Source of the DNA: Clostridia bacterium | GTDB taxonomy: Bacteria; Bacillota; Clostridia; Oscillospirales; Acutalibacteraceae | NCBI GenBank assembly: GCA_017554405.1 | Contig: JAFZIK010000046.1 | Coordinates: forward strand, 1-64,000 | Length of the DNA: 64,000 bases | Direction: 5' to 3' | Shown: piece by piece, positions 1-7,655 of the stretch | Position numbering within the stretch: position 1 is the stretch's first letter | Layout of the letters: each line of letters opens with the position of its first letter | Position numbers and translations under genes: made by a program | Notes under the pieces: model-generated | The model's input: the letters and a program-made list of their open reading frames with translations, nothing else | Told to the model about the DNA's origin: nothing | Databases searched by the model: none

Positions 1-1161
1 TTCACCCCCGCAAACGGCAATCCGATAGTTTACGAGAGTTATTCACATCCGGCTTACAGAGAAGACGGCTCTGAATTCAGAGAATACGCAATACCCGAAT
101 TCAACGATGGCGATAAGATCTCACTTATAGGGCAGGGCGTTGTTCAGGAATTCGTTTTGACCTTCTGTGAAGAGGACGGCGAGCGCTATTTCGTAGGCGA
201 TGACTTTAAGTTCCATCAGTATGAAGTGTTCCGTGACAGTAATCAGTATGATAAAGAATGGACGCTTCAGGGACCGAACTACTATACTATCGAACTGTTC
301 GGGCTTACAGCCGAAGTTCAGGTCGATCTTGTTGAAACCGACGTTAAATCCGTTGAATATATTAGGAAAAATCCTCTTACTCTTAATGAAAACAAGAACG
401 GCGAATACATTACCGATAACTTCGGCGTAAAGTTCTATTTCTACAACGTGCCGCTTGCGGATGTAGGCGATAAGATCATCATAACCTATAAAGATGATAC
501 TTCGGTTGAATACACGGTTAAATTTGACGTTGCAACCAACACGGGATATGCCGAGTCGGCTGACGGACAGAGACTTAATGAACGTGACGTTGATATTTTC
601 GACAGACAATACGATGAGCACTGGATCCCCGGCGCGGATAACAAGTTCTATGTTCTTTACCGTGGCATTGAGACCTCTGTTCCGGTAACCATAATTCCGA
701 TGGATCCGAACAGCGGCGACTATACAGGCGGCGAAGAGCCCACAGATCACGAGCACGTAATTCTCCCCGGCTGGTCATACGATGCCGCCTTCCATTGGAA
801 GAGTTGCACACTTTGCGACTGGCAGGTTGACAAGGATAGGCATACTTTCGAGTGGGTTGTTGTTCGTGAAGCAACAACTACAACTCCCGGCCTTAAGGAA
901 GAAGTTTGCAGCGCTTGCGGTTATAAAACCGGCAGAACGGAAATTATACCGAAGCTCCCGACAGAGTATATACCGGGCGATATCAACGGTGATACTGCTG
1001 TTAACAATAAAGACCTTACCCGTCTGTTCCAGTATCTCTCCGATTGGGACGTTGAAGTGAACAAGGCTGCGCTTGACGTTAACGGTGACGGCAGCGTAAA
1101 CAACAAAGACCTTACCCGTCTGTTCCAGTATCTCTCCGATTGGGACGTCCAGATATTCTGA
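1..1161 (+). CDS. Dockerin-bearing extracellular protein, 5' end cut by the window edge
   Basis: The frame is open from base 1, so the N-terminus lies outside the window; 386 codons are seen. The C-terminus carries two type I dockerin repeats with calcium-loop motifs DINGD (near residue 327) and DVNGDG (near residue 359). Both are followed by the same helix text NNKDLTRLFQYLSDWDV. Dockerins bind cohesins and attach enzymes or structural proteins to cellulosomes or the cell surface, so secretion is expected. Before the dockerin lies a small module with paired CxxC motifs (CTLC, CSAC) and a His/Trp-rich start, a pattern seen in clostridial surface proteins. The upstream region, rich in acidic and aromatic residues, has no catalytic motif I recognise. 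The substrate or partner cannot be named. Confidence 0.85.
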   Translation, partial: FTPANGNPIVYESYSHPAYREDGSEFREYAIPEFNDGDKISLIGQGVVQEFVLTFCEEDGERYFVGDDFKFHQYEVFRDSNQYDKEWTLQGPNYYTIELFGLTAEVQVDLVETDVKSVEYIRKNPLTLNENKNGEYITDNFGVKFYFYNVPLADVGDKIIITYKDDTSVEYTVKFDVATNTGYAESADGQRLNERDVDIFDRQYDEHWIPGADNKFYVLYRGIETSVPVTIIPMDPNSGDYTGGEEPTDHEHVILPGWSYDAAFHWKSCTLCDWQVDKDRHTFEWVVVREATTTTPGLKEEVCSACGYKTGRTEIIPKLPTEYIPGDINGDTAVNNKDLTRLFQYLSDWDVEVNKAALDVNGDGSVNNKDLTRLFQYLSDWDVQIF

Positions 1162-1174
1162 TAATTCACGGTTT

Positions 1175-1205
1175 TGCACCGGTCGAAAGGCCGGTGCACT
1201 TTTTA
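1175..1205 (+). terminator. Intrinsic terminator after the dockerin gene
   Basis: Perfect 8-bp stem TGCACCGG/CCGGTGCA with an 8-nt loop, followed by CTTTTTATTT. It separates the dockerin gene from the typA promoter. Confidence 0.85.
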
Positions 1206-1206
1206 T

Positions 1207-1235
1207 TTGACAATATTTATATAAAGTTTTATAAT
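1207..1235 (+). promoter_or_regulatory. Consensus vegetative promoter of typA
   Basis: TTGACA (1207-1212), a 17-nt spacer and TATAAT (1230-1235), a full sigma-A match. It starts immediately after the preceding terminator. Confidence 0.85.
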
Positions 1236-1271
1236 AGGCAGTTGTAAACGGTTTTTCAGGGGATGAATCAA

Positions 1272-3101
1272 GTGGCAGTTACAAATAGGGAAAATCTTAG
1301 AAACGTTGCGATCATAGCCCACGTTGATCACGGCAAGACGACGCTTGTTGATCAGCTTTTAAAGCAAAGCGGCACCTTTCGCGATAACGAATCGGTAAAC
1401 GAGCGCGTAATGGATTCCGGCGATCTTGAACGTGAGCGCGGTATTACCATTCTTTCAAAGAACACCAGCGTTTACTACGGTGACATTAAGATCAATATAG
1501 TTGATACTCCGGGACACGCCGATTTCGGCGGTGAGGTAGAACGCATACTTCAGATGGTTGACGGAGTATTATTGCTTGTTGACGCTTTTGAGGGTTGTAT
1601 GCCGCAAACTCGTTTTGTGCTTAAAAAAGCGCTTTCACTCGGTAAAAAAGCCGTTGTCGTTATAAACAAGATCGATAGGCCTATGGCGCGACCTTACGAG
1701 GTTGTTGACGAAGTTCTTGATCTGTTCATAGAACTTGGCGCCGACGATGATCAGATAGAATTTCCCGTGATATTTGCCTCCGCGCGTGACGGTTACGCTA
1801 CCTATTCGCCCGACAAACCGGGAACTGATATGAAACCTCTGTTTGAAGCAATCATCAAGGAAATAAAGCCGCCTTGCGGCGATATGGAAGCGCCCCTTCA
1901 GTTACTGTTTACCAATATCGAATACGACGATTATATCGGCAGGATCGGTGTAGGCCGAGTGATCCGCGGCATGGTAAAAACCGGGCAAACCGTTTCGCTT
2001 TGCCATAAGGACGGAAACTTTTCAAACGTTAAGCTTTCAAAAATATTTATAACCGAGGGTCTTAAACGAACCGAGGTTGAAAGCGCCACAGTCGGTGATA
2101 TAGTTCTTGTTTCCGGTATTCAGGAGCTTGAGATCGGCGAAACCGCCTGCGATACCGAGTGTATCGAACCGTTGCCGTTTGTTAAGATCGATGAGCCAAC
2201 GCTCTCGATGAATTTTATAGTTAACAATTCGCCGTTTGCCGGTAAGGACGGCAAATACGTCACCTCGCGCAATCTGCGCGACCGCCTGTTTAAAGAGGTG
2301 CTTACAAACGTTAGTCTTCGTGTTGAGGAAACCGACAGTGCCGATACCTTCAAGGTTTCCGGCAGGGGAGAGCTTCACCTTTCGATCCTGATCGAAACCA
2401 TGCGCCGGCAAGGCTATGAGTTTCAGGTCTCACCGCCGACCGTGATTTATAAAAAAGATGAAAGCGGTAAACTTCTTGAGCCAATAGAGCTTTTGATGAT
2501 CGAGGTGCCTGAGCAGTATGTGGGCGCCGTTATGGAACGACTCGGGACGAGGCACGCGGAACTCCGAAATATGGGCACGCGTGAGGGCGGTATGTCGCAC
2601 CTCGAATTCCTGATACCCGCAAGAGGTCTTCTCGGCTACCGTTCGCAGTTTTTGACCGATACAAACGGCTTTGGCATAATGAATCACGTTTTCTTTGACT
2701 ATGAGGAATACAAGGGCGATCTTGACCAAAGAAATACAGGGTCGATAATTGCGCACGAAACGGGCGTTGCAACAAGCTACGGTTTATTTAATACCCAGAG
2801 CCGCGGCAGACTGTTCATAGGTCCTTCAACGCCGGTATACGAAGGTATGATCGTTGGCGAAAATCCGAAAAACGAGGATATCGTTTGTAACGTATGTAAG
2901 GAAAAGCATATGACAAACACGCGCGCCTCCGGTTCAGATGAAGCGTTGAGACTGACTCCGCCTTCGATTCTGAGCCTTGAGCAATCGCTTGATTTTATCA
3001 AGGATGATGAGCTTGTAGAGATAACGCCGCTCAATATCCGCCTTAGAAAACGCATTCTTAATAAAGAACAGAGAATGAAATTTGAAGCAAGGAACAAGTA
3101 A
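1272..3101 (+). CDS. typA: Ribosome-associated GTPase TypA/BipA
   Basis: A translation-factor GTPase of the EF-G/LepA family that acts on the ribosome, known for roles in 50S assembly and stress or cold adaptation. All G motifs are visible: AHVDHGKTT near residue 16, RERGITI, DTPGHADFGGEVER, NKID and SARDG. The EF-G-like domains and the BipA-specific C-terminus follow. About 609 aa is normal for the family. An upstream in-frame ATG at 1263 lies inside the AGGGGA ribosome-binding sequence (1258-1263), so the GTG at 1272, 8 nt downstream of it, is preferred. The stop overlaps the next gene's ATG by one base (TAATG). Confidence 0.96.
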   Translation: MAVTNRENLRNVAIIAHVDHGKTTLVDQLLKQSGTFRDNESVNERVMDSGDLERERGITILSKNTSVYYGDIKINIVDTPGHADFGGEVERILQMVDGVLLLVDAFEGCMPQTRFVLKKALSLGKKAVVVINKIDRPMARPYEVVDEVLDLFIELGADDDQIEFPVIFASARDGYATYSPDKPGTDMKPLFEAIIKEIKPPCGDMEAPLQLLFTNIEYDDYIGRIGVGRVIRGMVKTGQTVSLCHKDGNFSNVKLSKIFITEGLKRTEVESATVGDIVLVSGIQELEIGETACDTECIEPLPFVKIDEPTLSMNFIVNNSPFAGKDGKYVTSRNLRDRLFKEVLTNVSLRVEETDSADTFKVSGRGELHLSILIETMRRQGYEFQVSPPTVIYKKDESGKLLEPIELLMIEVPEQYVGAVMERLGTRHAELRNMGTREGGMSHLEFLIPARGLLGYRSQFLTDTNGFGIMNHVFFDYEEYKGDLDQRNTGSIIAHETGVATSYGLFNTQSRGRLFIGPSTPVYEGMIVGENPKNEDIVCNVCKEKHMTNTRASGSDEALRLTPPSILSLEQSLDFIKDDELVEITPLNIRLRKRILNKEQRMKFEARNK

Positions 3102-3967
3102 TGAATTATATAATTCTTGATCTTGAATGGGACGGCGCTTTTTATCCTAAAATCGGCAGATTCATCAATCAGATACTGCAAATCGGCGCCGTTAAGCTTA
3201 ACGAAAAATTTGAAATCATAGATACGTTTGAACAAACTGTCCGGTCGTCATTCAGCAATCGCGTTTCAAAACGCTTTGCCGAGCTTACAGGTATAACAAA
3301 GGAAAAAATGTTATCGGGCGTTTCGCTTGATACTGCTTTCACGGAATATAATAACTGGGTCGGCAATGATACGGTTACTATGACCTGGAGCAATTCGGAT
3401 ATTTATACCCTTATCGACAATCAGAATAATATTACTGATCAAAAGCTAAAAATAGAAAAGTATCTTGATTTACAAAAATACGTTCAGGATGAAATGCGAT
3501 CGCGCGGTATTGAGGTGAGCTCACAGATATCCCTTTTAAACGCCGCAAATCAGCTTAATATCAGCATTGATGAATCGGTATTACATAACGCGAAATATGA
3601 TAGCATCGCCTGCGCCGCGCTCTTTAAGGAGTGCTATAACAGCGAGCGGTTTAACAGTATGGTAATAAATGCTTCCGATCCTGATTTTCTTTCGCGTTAT
3701 ACCTTTAAACCGCACTTTATAACAGATATAAACGATCCGGCAATAGACCGTTCTGTATTTGATTTCAAATGCGAGACCTGCGGTTCACCGCTTAAACTAA
3801 AGGGCGAATGGCGCGCGCGTAATTGCGCGTTTTACGCCGATATGCTCTGCACCGAATGCAGGATAAAATATTTTACCAGAGTTCGCATCCGCAAGCTTTA
3901 CGATTCCGTAAAGGTCCACCGCAAGCTTTATATCAAGCGCAAAAAGGAACAGAAGAATGATATGTAA
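3101..3967 (+). CDS. DEDDh 3'-5' exonuclease, KapD/ERI-1-like, with C-terminal Cys-rich tail
   Basis: DnaQ-fold exonuclease. The first catalytic motif DLEW appears at residues 7-10, and the last as HNAKYD (HxAxxD spacing) near residue 161. This arrangement is typical of KapD-like nucleases that trim nucleic acid 3' ends. After about residue 225 comes a short domain with CxxC, a lone Cys and a second CxxC (CETC...C...CTEC), ending in a very basic tail. It resembles a zinc ribbon and makes the protein longer than B. subtilis KapD as I recall it. It is translationally coupled to typA and overlaps the next gene by 11 nt. The substrate is not evident. Confidence 0.8.
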   Translation: MNYIILDLEWDGAFYPKIGRFINQILQIGAVKLNEKFEIIDTFEQTVRSSFSNRVSKRFAELTGITKEKMLSGVSLDTAFTEYNNWVGNDTVTMTWSNSDIYTLIDNQNNITDQKLKIEKYLDLQKYVQDEMRSRGIEVSSQISLLNAANQLNISIDESVLHNAKYDSIACAALFKECYNSERFNSMVINASDPDFLSRYTFKPHFITDINDPAIDRSVFDFKCETCGSPLKLKGEWRARNCAFYADMLCTECRIKYFTRVRIRKLYDSVKVHRKLYIKRKKEQKNDM

Positions 3968-4832
3968 CTTATGCCCGCGAAGATGCGGCGCAGAACGCAA
4001 GGGAGAAGTGAATATCGGCGGTTATTGCCGAATGGGTGAAACGGTGCGGGTTGCCCGCGCCGCGCTTCACTTTTATGAGGAACCTTTTATTAGCGGCAAA
4101 AACGGCTCAGGAACTGTATTTTTCAGCGGTTGTTCACTTGGTTGCGTTTATTGCCAGAACTATTCTGTAAGTCATGAGAATCTCGGTAAGGACATAACGG
4201 TAGACCGCCTTGCAGATATATTCAAAGAACTTGTGGATTCCGGTGCCGAGAATATAAACTTAGTAACGCCGACGCATTACTCCTATGCGATAATCGAAGC
4301 GCTTGATATTTACAAACCGCCGGTGCCTGTTATATACAACTCAAGCGGTTATGAGCTTAAGGAGGTTATCAAAACCCTTGCCGACTACGTTGACGTTTAT
4401 CTGTTCGACTTAAAATACCTGAGCAGCTCTTTGGCAAAACAGTATTCATTCGCCGCCGATTATCCGGATTTTGCAAGATCGGCGATACTTGAAGCAATTA
4501 AGCAAAAAGGTGAATGCCGTTTTGCAGGCGGCATGATAAGATCCGGCGTCGTTATAAGGCATCTGTTATTGCCTTCGGCAACAGAAGAAGCAATCCGCGT
4601 ATTTGATTTTGTGAATAAATATGCACCCGGCGCTTATTTCAGCATAATGAATCAGTATGTCCCGTTATTCAAAGCTAAAGAAATGCCGCCGATAAACCGT
4701 AAAGTGACAGATAGGGAATATGAAAAGGTGCTTTCCCATATAATTGATTCAGGATTCAGAAACTGTTATTTTCAGGAAAACGGCAGCGCTGACACCTTCT
4801 ATATTCCAGATTTTGATTTTACCGGCGTTTAG
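3957..4832 (+). CDS. Radical SAM protein, PflX/PflA-like
   Basis: 291 aa. The radical SAM cluster motif CSLGCVYC (Cx3CxxC) near residue 58 should bind the 4Fe-4S cluster that cleaves S-adenosylmethionine. The N-terminus has a second set of cysteines (CNLCPRRC), as in the COG1313 PflX group, which resembles pyruvate formate-lyase activases. No partner glycyl-radical enzyme is in the window, so the substrate is unknown. It overlaps the exonuclease gene by 11 nt and is probably the last gene of the typA operon, since a hairpin and a new promoter follow. Confidence 0.82.
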   Translation: MICNLCPRRCGAERKGEVNIGGYCRMGETVRVARAALHFYEEPFISGKNGSGTVFFSGCSLGCVYCQNYSVSHENLGKDITVDRLADIFKELVDSGAENINLVTPTHYSYAIIEALDIYKPPVPVIYNSSGYELKEVIKTLADYVDVYLFDLKYLSSSLAKQYSFAADYPDFARSAILEAIKQKGECRFAGGMIRSGVVIRHLLLPSATEEAIRVFDFVNKYAPGAYFSIMNQYVPLFKAKEMPPINRKVTDREYEKVLSHIIDSGFRNCYFQENGSADTFYIPDFDFTGV

Positions 4833-4864
4833 CATATGTTAAAGGCAATTTACAAACAATATTA

Positions 4865-4890
4865 AGGCAGTCGGATATGACTGCCTGTTA
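4865..4890 (+). terminator. Probable intrinsic terminator after the radical SAM gene
   Basis: 8-bp perfect stem AGGCAGTC/GACTGCCT with a 6-nt loop, followed by GTTATTATATA. The tail is only partly T-rich. Confidence 0.6.
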
Positions 4891-4904
4891 TTATATATAA
4901 ATAC

Positions 4905-4933
4905 TTGAATTTTATTGAACAATGTTGTATACT
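4905..4933 (+). promoter_or_regulatory. Promoter of the nusB operon
   Basis: TTGAAT (4905-4910), 17-nt spacer, TATACT (4928-4933). A second TATAAT at 4942-4947 has no well-spaced -35 box. Confidence 0.7.
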
Positions 4934-4965
4934 GTTATCTGTATAATTATGAGAGTTGGTGACCT

Positions 4966-5358
4966 ATGACACGCAGACAGGCGCGGGAAGAAGCCTTTAT
5001 TCTGATTTTTGAAAAGCAGTTCAACGATTCACCGCTTAGCGAGATACTTGAGCTTGCAACCGAGATCCGCGATATTGAGCCGGATGATTATATGAAAGAT
5101 ACGTTTTACGGCGTATACGATAATCTTGAAAAGATTGACGGTATCATTTCAGATAATGCCGTTGGCTGGAATATTGACCGCATTTCAAAGACTGCGCTTG
5201 CGGTTCTGCGGCTCTCAATATACGAAATGCTTTACCGTGACGATATCGACCCGGCCGTTTCGATAAACGAGGCGGTGGAGATACTCAAAAAGTATGCTAC
5301 GGATATGGATGCAAAATACGTAAACGGCATACTTTCTTCAGTAAACAAGGCAAGCTGA
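4966..5358 (+). CDS. nusB: Transcription antitermination factor NusB
   Basis: 130 aa, usual NusB length. It starts MTRRQAREEAF and contains the conserved stretch VGWNIDRISKTALAVLRL and the C-terminal block SINEAVEILKKYA. NusB binds NusE (S10) and boxA RNA to stop premature termination of rRNA transcription. It opens a tightly packed block through tyrS, with the next ATG one base after its stop. Gene order nusB-xseA-xseB-ispA-dxs is typical of Firmicutes. Confidence 0.95.
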   Translation: MTRRQAREEAFILIFEKQFNDSPLSEILELATEIRDIEPDDYMKDTFYGVYDNLEKIDGIISDNAVGWNIDRISKTALAVLRLSIYEMLYRDDIDPAVSINEAVEILKKYATDMDAKYVNGILSSVNKAS

Positions 5359-5359
5359 T

Positions 5360-6568
5360 ATGGATAATATTACCATTTCGGTAAAACAGCTTAACACCTA
5401 CGTTAAATCACTGATTGAAGGCGATGCACGCCTGAGTGATATTTCGGTTACCGGCGAGATATCCAACTTTAAAAATCATTATTCAAGCGGACATTGGTAT
5501 TTTACCCTAAAAGATAATGAAGCCCAGATACGCTGCGTTATGTTCGCCGGCTTTGCATCCAGGGTTGGTTTCGAGGTTTCGGACGGGCTTAAGGTCGCGC
5601 TAAAAGGCAGGGTATCTCTTTATGAGCGCGACGGTCAGTATCAGTTTTACGCCGAAAAAATGGAGAAAAGCGGCGTCGGCGATCTTTCCGTAGCATTTGA
5701 GCTTTTAAAAGAAAAGCTTAAAAACGAAGGTCTGTTTGATACTGCGCATAAAAAACCGCTTGTCCGGTTCCCGAAAAAGATCGCCGTTTTAACTTCCGAT
5801 ACCGGCGCGGCTATCCGCGATATACTTAATATTCTTTCCAAGCGTTATCCACTGTGTGAAGTCCTTATCTGTCCGGTAGCCGTTCAGGGAGAATCGGCAG
5901 CCGGCAGCATGATAAAGATGCTTGATACGGTTTATCACCGCGATGATATCGATACCATAATTATCGGGCGCGGCGGCGGCTCTCTTGAGGATCTTTGGGC
6001 TTTTAACGATGAAAACCTCGCAAGAAAGATATTTACATCCCCGATACCCGTTATATCAGCCGTAGGGCATGAAACCGACTTTACGATCTGCGATTTTGTT
6101 GCCGACGTGAGGGCTTCAACTCCGTCCCACGCAGCAGAGCTCGCAGTTCCCGATATGCATAATCTGATTTCCGCTTTGGAGGTTTATGACCGTAAGCTAA
6201 TAAATTCGCTTACCTCAAAATACCGGCTTACAAAGACTCGTTTTGAACTGCTGTTTTCAAAATCGCGTCTTTCTGATCCCGGGGCTTTCTTTAACGAAGC
6301 TTCGCTTGCAATAGACGGAATAACGGAAAAAATCATTGATACAACTTCACGCAAAATGCTTGACGCCGGAAATGCGCTTGCAAATCAGATAAGCCGTCTT
6401 GATACTTTAAGCCCGCTCAAGGTAATTTCAAGAGGTTTTGCCGCCGTAACCGACGGCGACAGCAGGATCGTAAAAGCCGCACAGTTAGTTAAGGATAAGG
6501 ATATAGATCTTACGTTTGCGGACGGCGGCGCCAAGTGTCGCGTATTATCGACCTATATAAAGCAATAG
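5360..6568 (+). CDS. xseA: Exodeoxyribonuclease VII large subunit
   Basis: 402 aa. An N-terminal OB-fold (roughly residues 5-100, with SGHWYFTLKD) is followed by the catalytic domain with IIIGRGGGSLEDLWAFNDE and ISAVGHETDFTICDFVADVRASTPSHAAE, both hallmarks of XseA. The C-terminal part is the long helical region that carries small subunits. The enzyme degrades single-stranded DNA in both directions as a large-to-small-subunit complex. The small subunit gene follows after 9 nt. Confidence 0.97.
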   Translation: MDNITISVKQLNTYVKSLIEGDARLSDISVTGEISNFKNHYSSGHWYFTLKDNEAQIRCVMFAGFASRVGFEVSDGLKVALKGRVSLYERDGQYQFYAEKMEKSGVGDLSVAFELLKEKLKNEGLFDTAHKKPLVRFPKKIAVLTSDTGAAIRDILNILSKRYPLCEVLICPVAVQGESAAGSMIKMLDTVYHRDDIDTIIIGRGGGSLEDLWAFNDENLARKIFTSPIPVISAVGHETDFTICDFVADVRASTPSHAAELAVPDMHNLISALEVYDRKLINSLTSKYRLTKTRFELLFSKSRLSDPGAFFNEASLAIDGITEKIIDTTSRKMLDAGNALANQISRLDTLSPLKVISRGFAAVTDGDSRIVKAAQLVKDKDIDLTFADGGAKCRVLSTYIKQ

Positions 6569-6577
6569 GAGAAAACT

Positions 6578-6787
6578 ATGCCGGATAAAAAAATTGATTT
6601 TGAACAAACACTAAAAAAACTTGAGGACATCTCAAAAAAGCTTGAGTCGGATGACGTTACCCTCGATGAAGCTATCGAGCTTTTTGAAGAGGGTATAAAG
6701 CTTTCAAAGGAATGCACTAAAAAGCTTGATGAAGCCAAGCAAAAAATAGAAACTATAACCGCGGGCGGGAGTATTGATGATGATTGA
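6578..6787 (+). CDS. xseB: Exodeoxyribonuclease VII small subunit
   Basis: 69 aa, normal for XseB. It has the family pattern FEQTLKKLEDISKKLESDD followed by LDEAIELFEEGIKL and a C-terminal Lys-rich helix. Small subunits coat the helical arm of XseA to make active exonuclease VII. A good Shine-Dalgarno (AGGAG) precedes the ATG. The 3' end overlaps ispA by about 11 nt, suggesting translational coupling. Confidence 0.95.
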   Translation: MPDKKIDFEQTLKKLEDISKKLESDDVTLDEAIELFEEGIKLSKECTKKLDEAKQKIETITAGGSIDDD

Positions 6788-7652
6788 CGGTATTTTGCGC
6801 GAATATAAACTCAAAATCGATTCGCGCCTCGATATAATCTTTCCGATAACCGGTCAGCCTTACGATACTGTGAGCGAGGCATCGCGTTACAGCTTGCTTG
6901 AGGGCGGGAAAAGGATAAGACCGATTCTGCTGCTTGAATTCTATAAGCTTTGCGGCGGCAACGACGACTGCGCCTATAACTTTGCCTGTGCTCTTGAAAT
7001 GATACATACCTATTCGCTGATACATGACGATCTGCCTTGTATGGATAATGACGATATGCGCAGGGGAAAACCTTCCTGCCATATCGCTTACGGCGAATCT
7101 ATGGCTCTGCTTGCGGGCGATAATCTTCTGACCGAGGCATTTAAGATTTGCGCAAAAACGCAAAGCATACCAGCTGAAAGAGTAAATAAAGCAATAGCAT
7201 ATCTTGCTTCCGCCGCAGGAACGACCGGGATGATCGGCGGTCAGGTAATAGATACATCGGTAAAAATCGATAACGAACAACTCCTCTTTACTATGTATTC
7301 GCTTAAAACCTGCGCGCTGATACGTGCAGCGGCGGTTTGCGGCGTTATACTTGCCGGCGGTGATGATAAAAAGATTTCACTTGCCGAAAGCTATGCCGAA
7401 AATCTCGGTATCGCGTTTCAGATAATAGACGACCTGCTCGACAGCGAGGGTGAAGCGTCGATTATCGGTAAGCCTACAGGGAGCGACAGTAAAAACGATA
7501 AGGTCACTTCCGTTACCTTGCTCGGCAGGGAACGGGCGCTATCTATGGCGAGCGATATGACAAACGGTGCGATAGAAATTCTCGATCAGTTCGGCGGTGA
7601 CGTCGAGGTTCTGAAAGAACTTACAAAATTATTGCTTAAAAGGGACAGATAA
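6777..7652 (+). CDS. ispA: Farnesyl diphosphate synthase (polyprenyl synthetase)
   Basis: About 291 aa. Both aspartate-rich motifs are present: DDLPCMDNDD (near residue 84) followed by MRRGKPS, and IIDDLLDSEG (near residue 225). GGKRIRP lies upstream. The enzyme condenses isopentenyl diphosphate with allylic diphosphates to make farnesyl diphosphate for undecaprenyl and quinone chains. Starts cluster at TTG 6774, ATG 6777 and ATG 6780. The GGGAG at 6767-6771 best fits 6777 or 6780. It lies next to dxs, which supplies the pathway. Confidence 0.93.
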   Translation: MMIDGILREYKLKIDSRLDIIFPITGQPYDTVSEASRYSLLEGGKRIRPILLLEFYKLCGGNDDCAYNFACALEMIHTYSLIHDDLPCMDNDDMRRGKPSCHIAYGESMALLAGDNLLTEAFKICAKTQSIPAERVNKAIAYLASAAGTTGMIGGQVIDTSVKIDNEQLLFTMYSLKTCALIRAAAVCGVILAGGDDKKISLAESYAENLGIAFQIIDDLLDSEGEASIIGKPTGSDSKNDKVTSVTLLGRERALSMASDMTNGAIEILDQFGGDVEVLKELTKLLLKRDR

Positions 7653-7655
7653 AGG

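Noticed and set aside
775..1179. Minus-strand frame opposite the dockerin repeats
   Set aside because: Its repeated peptide only mirrors the duplicated dockerin DNA. There is no ribosome-binding site and no known motif.
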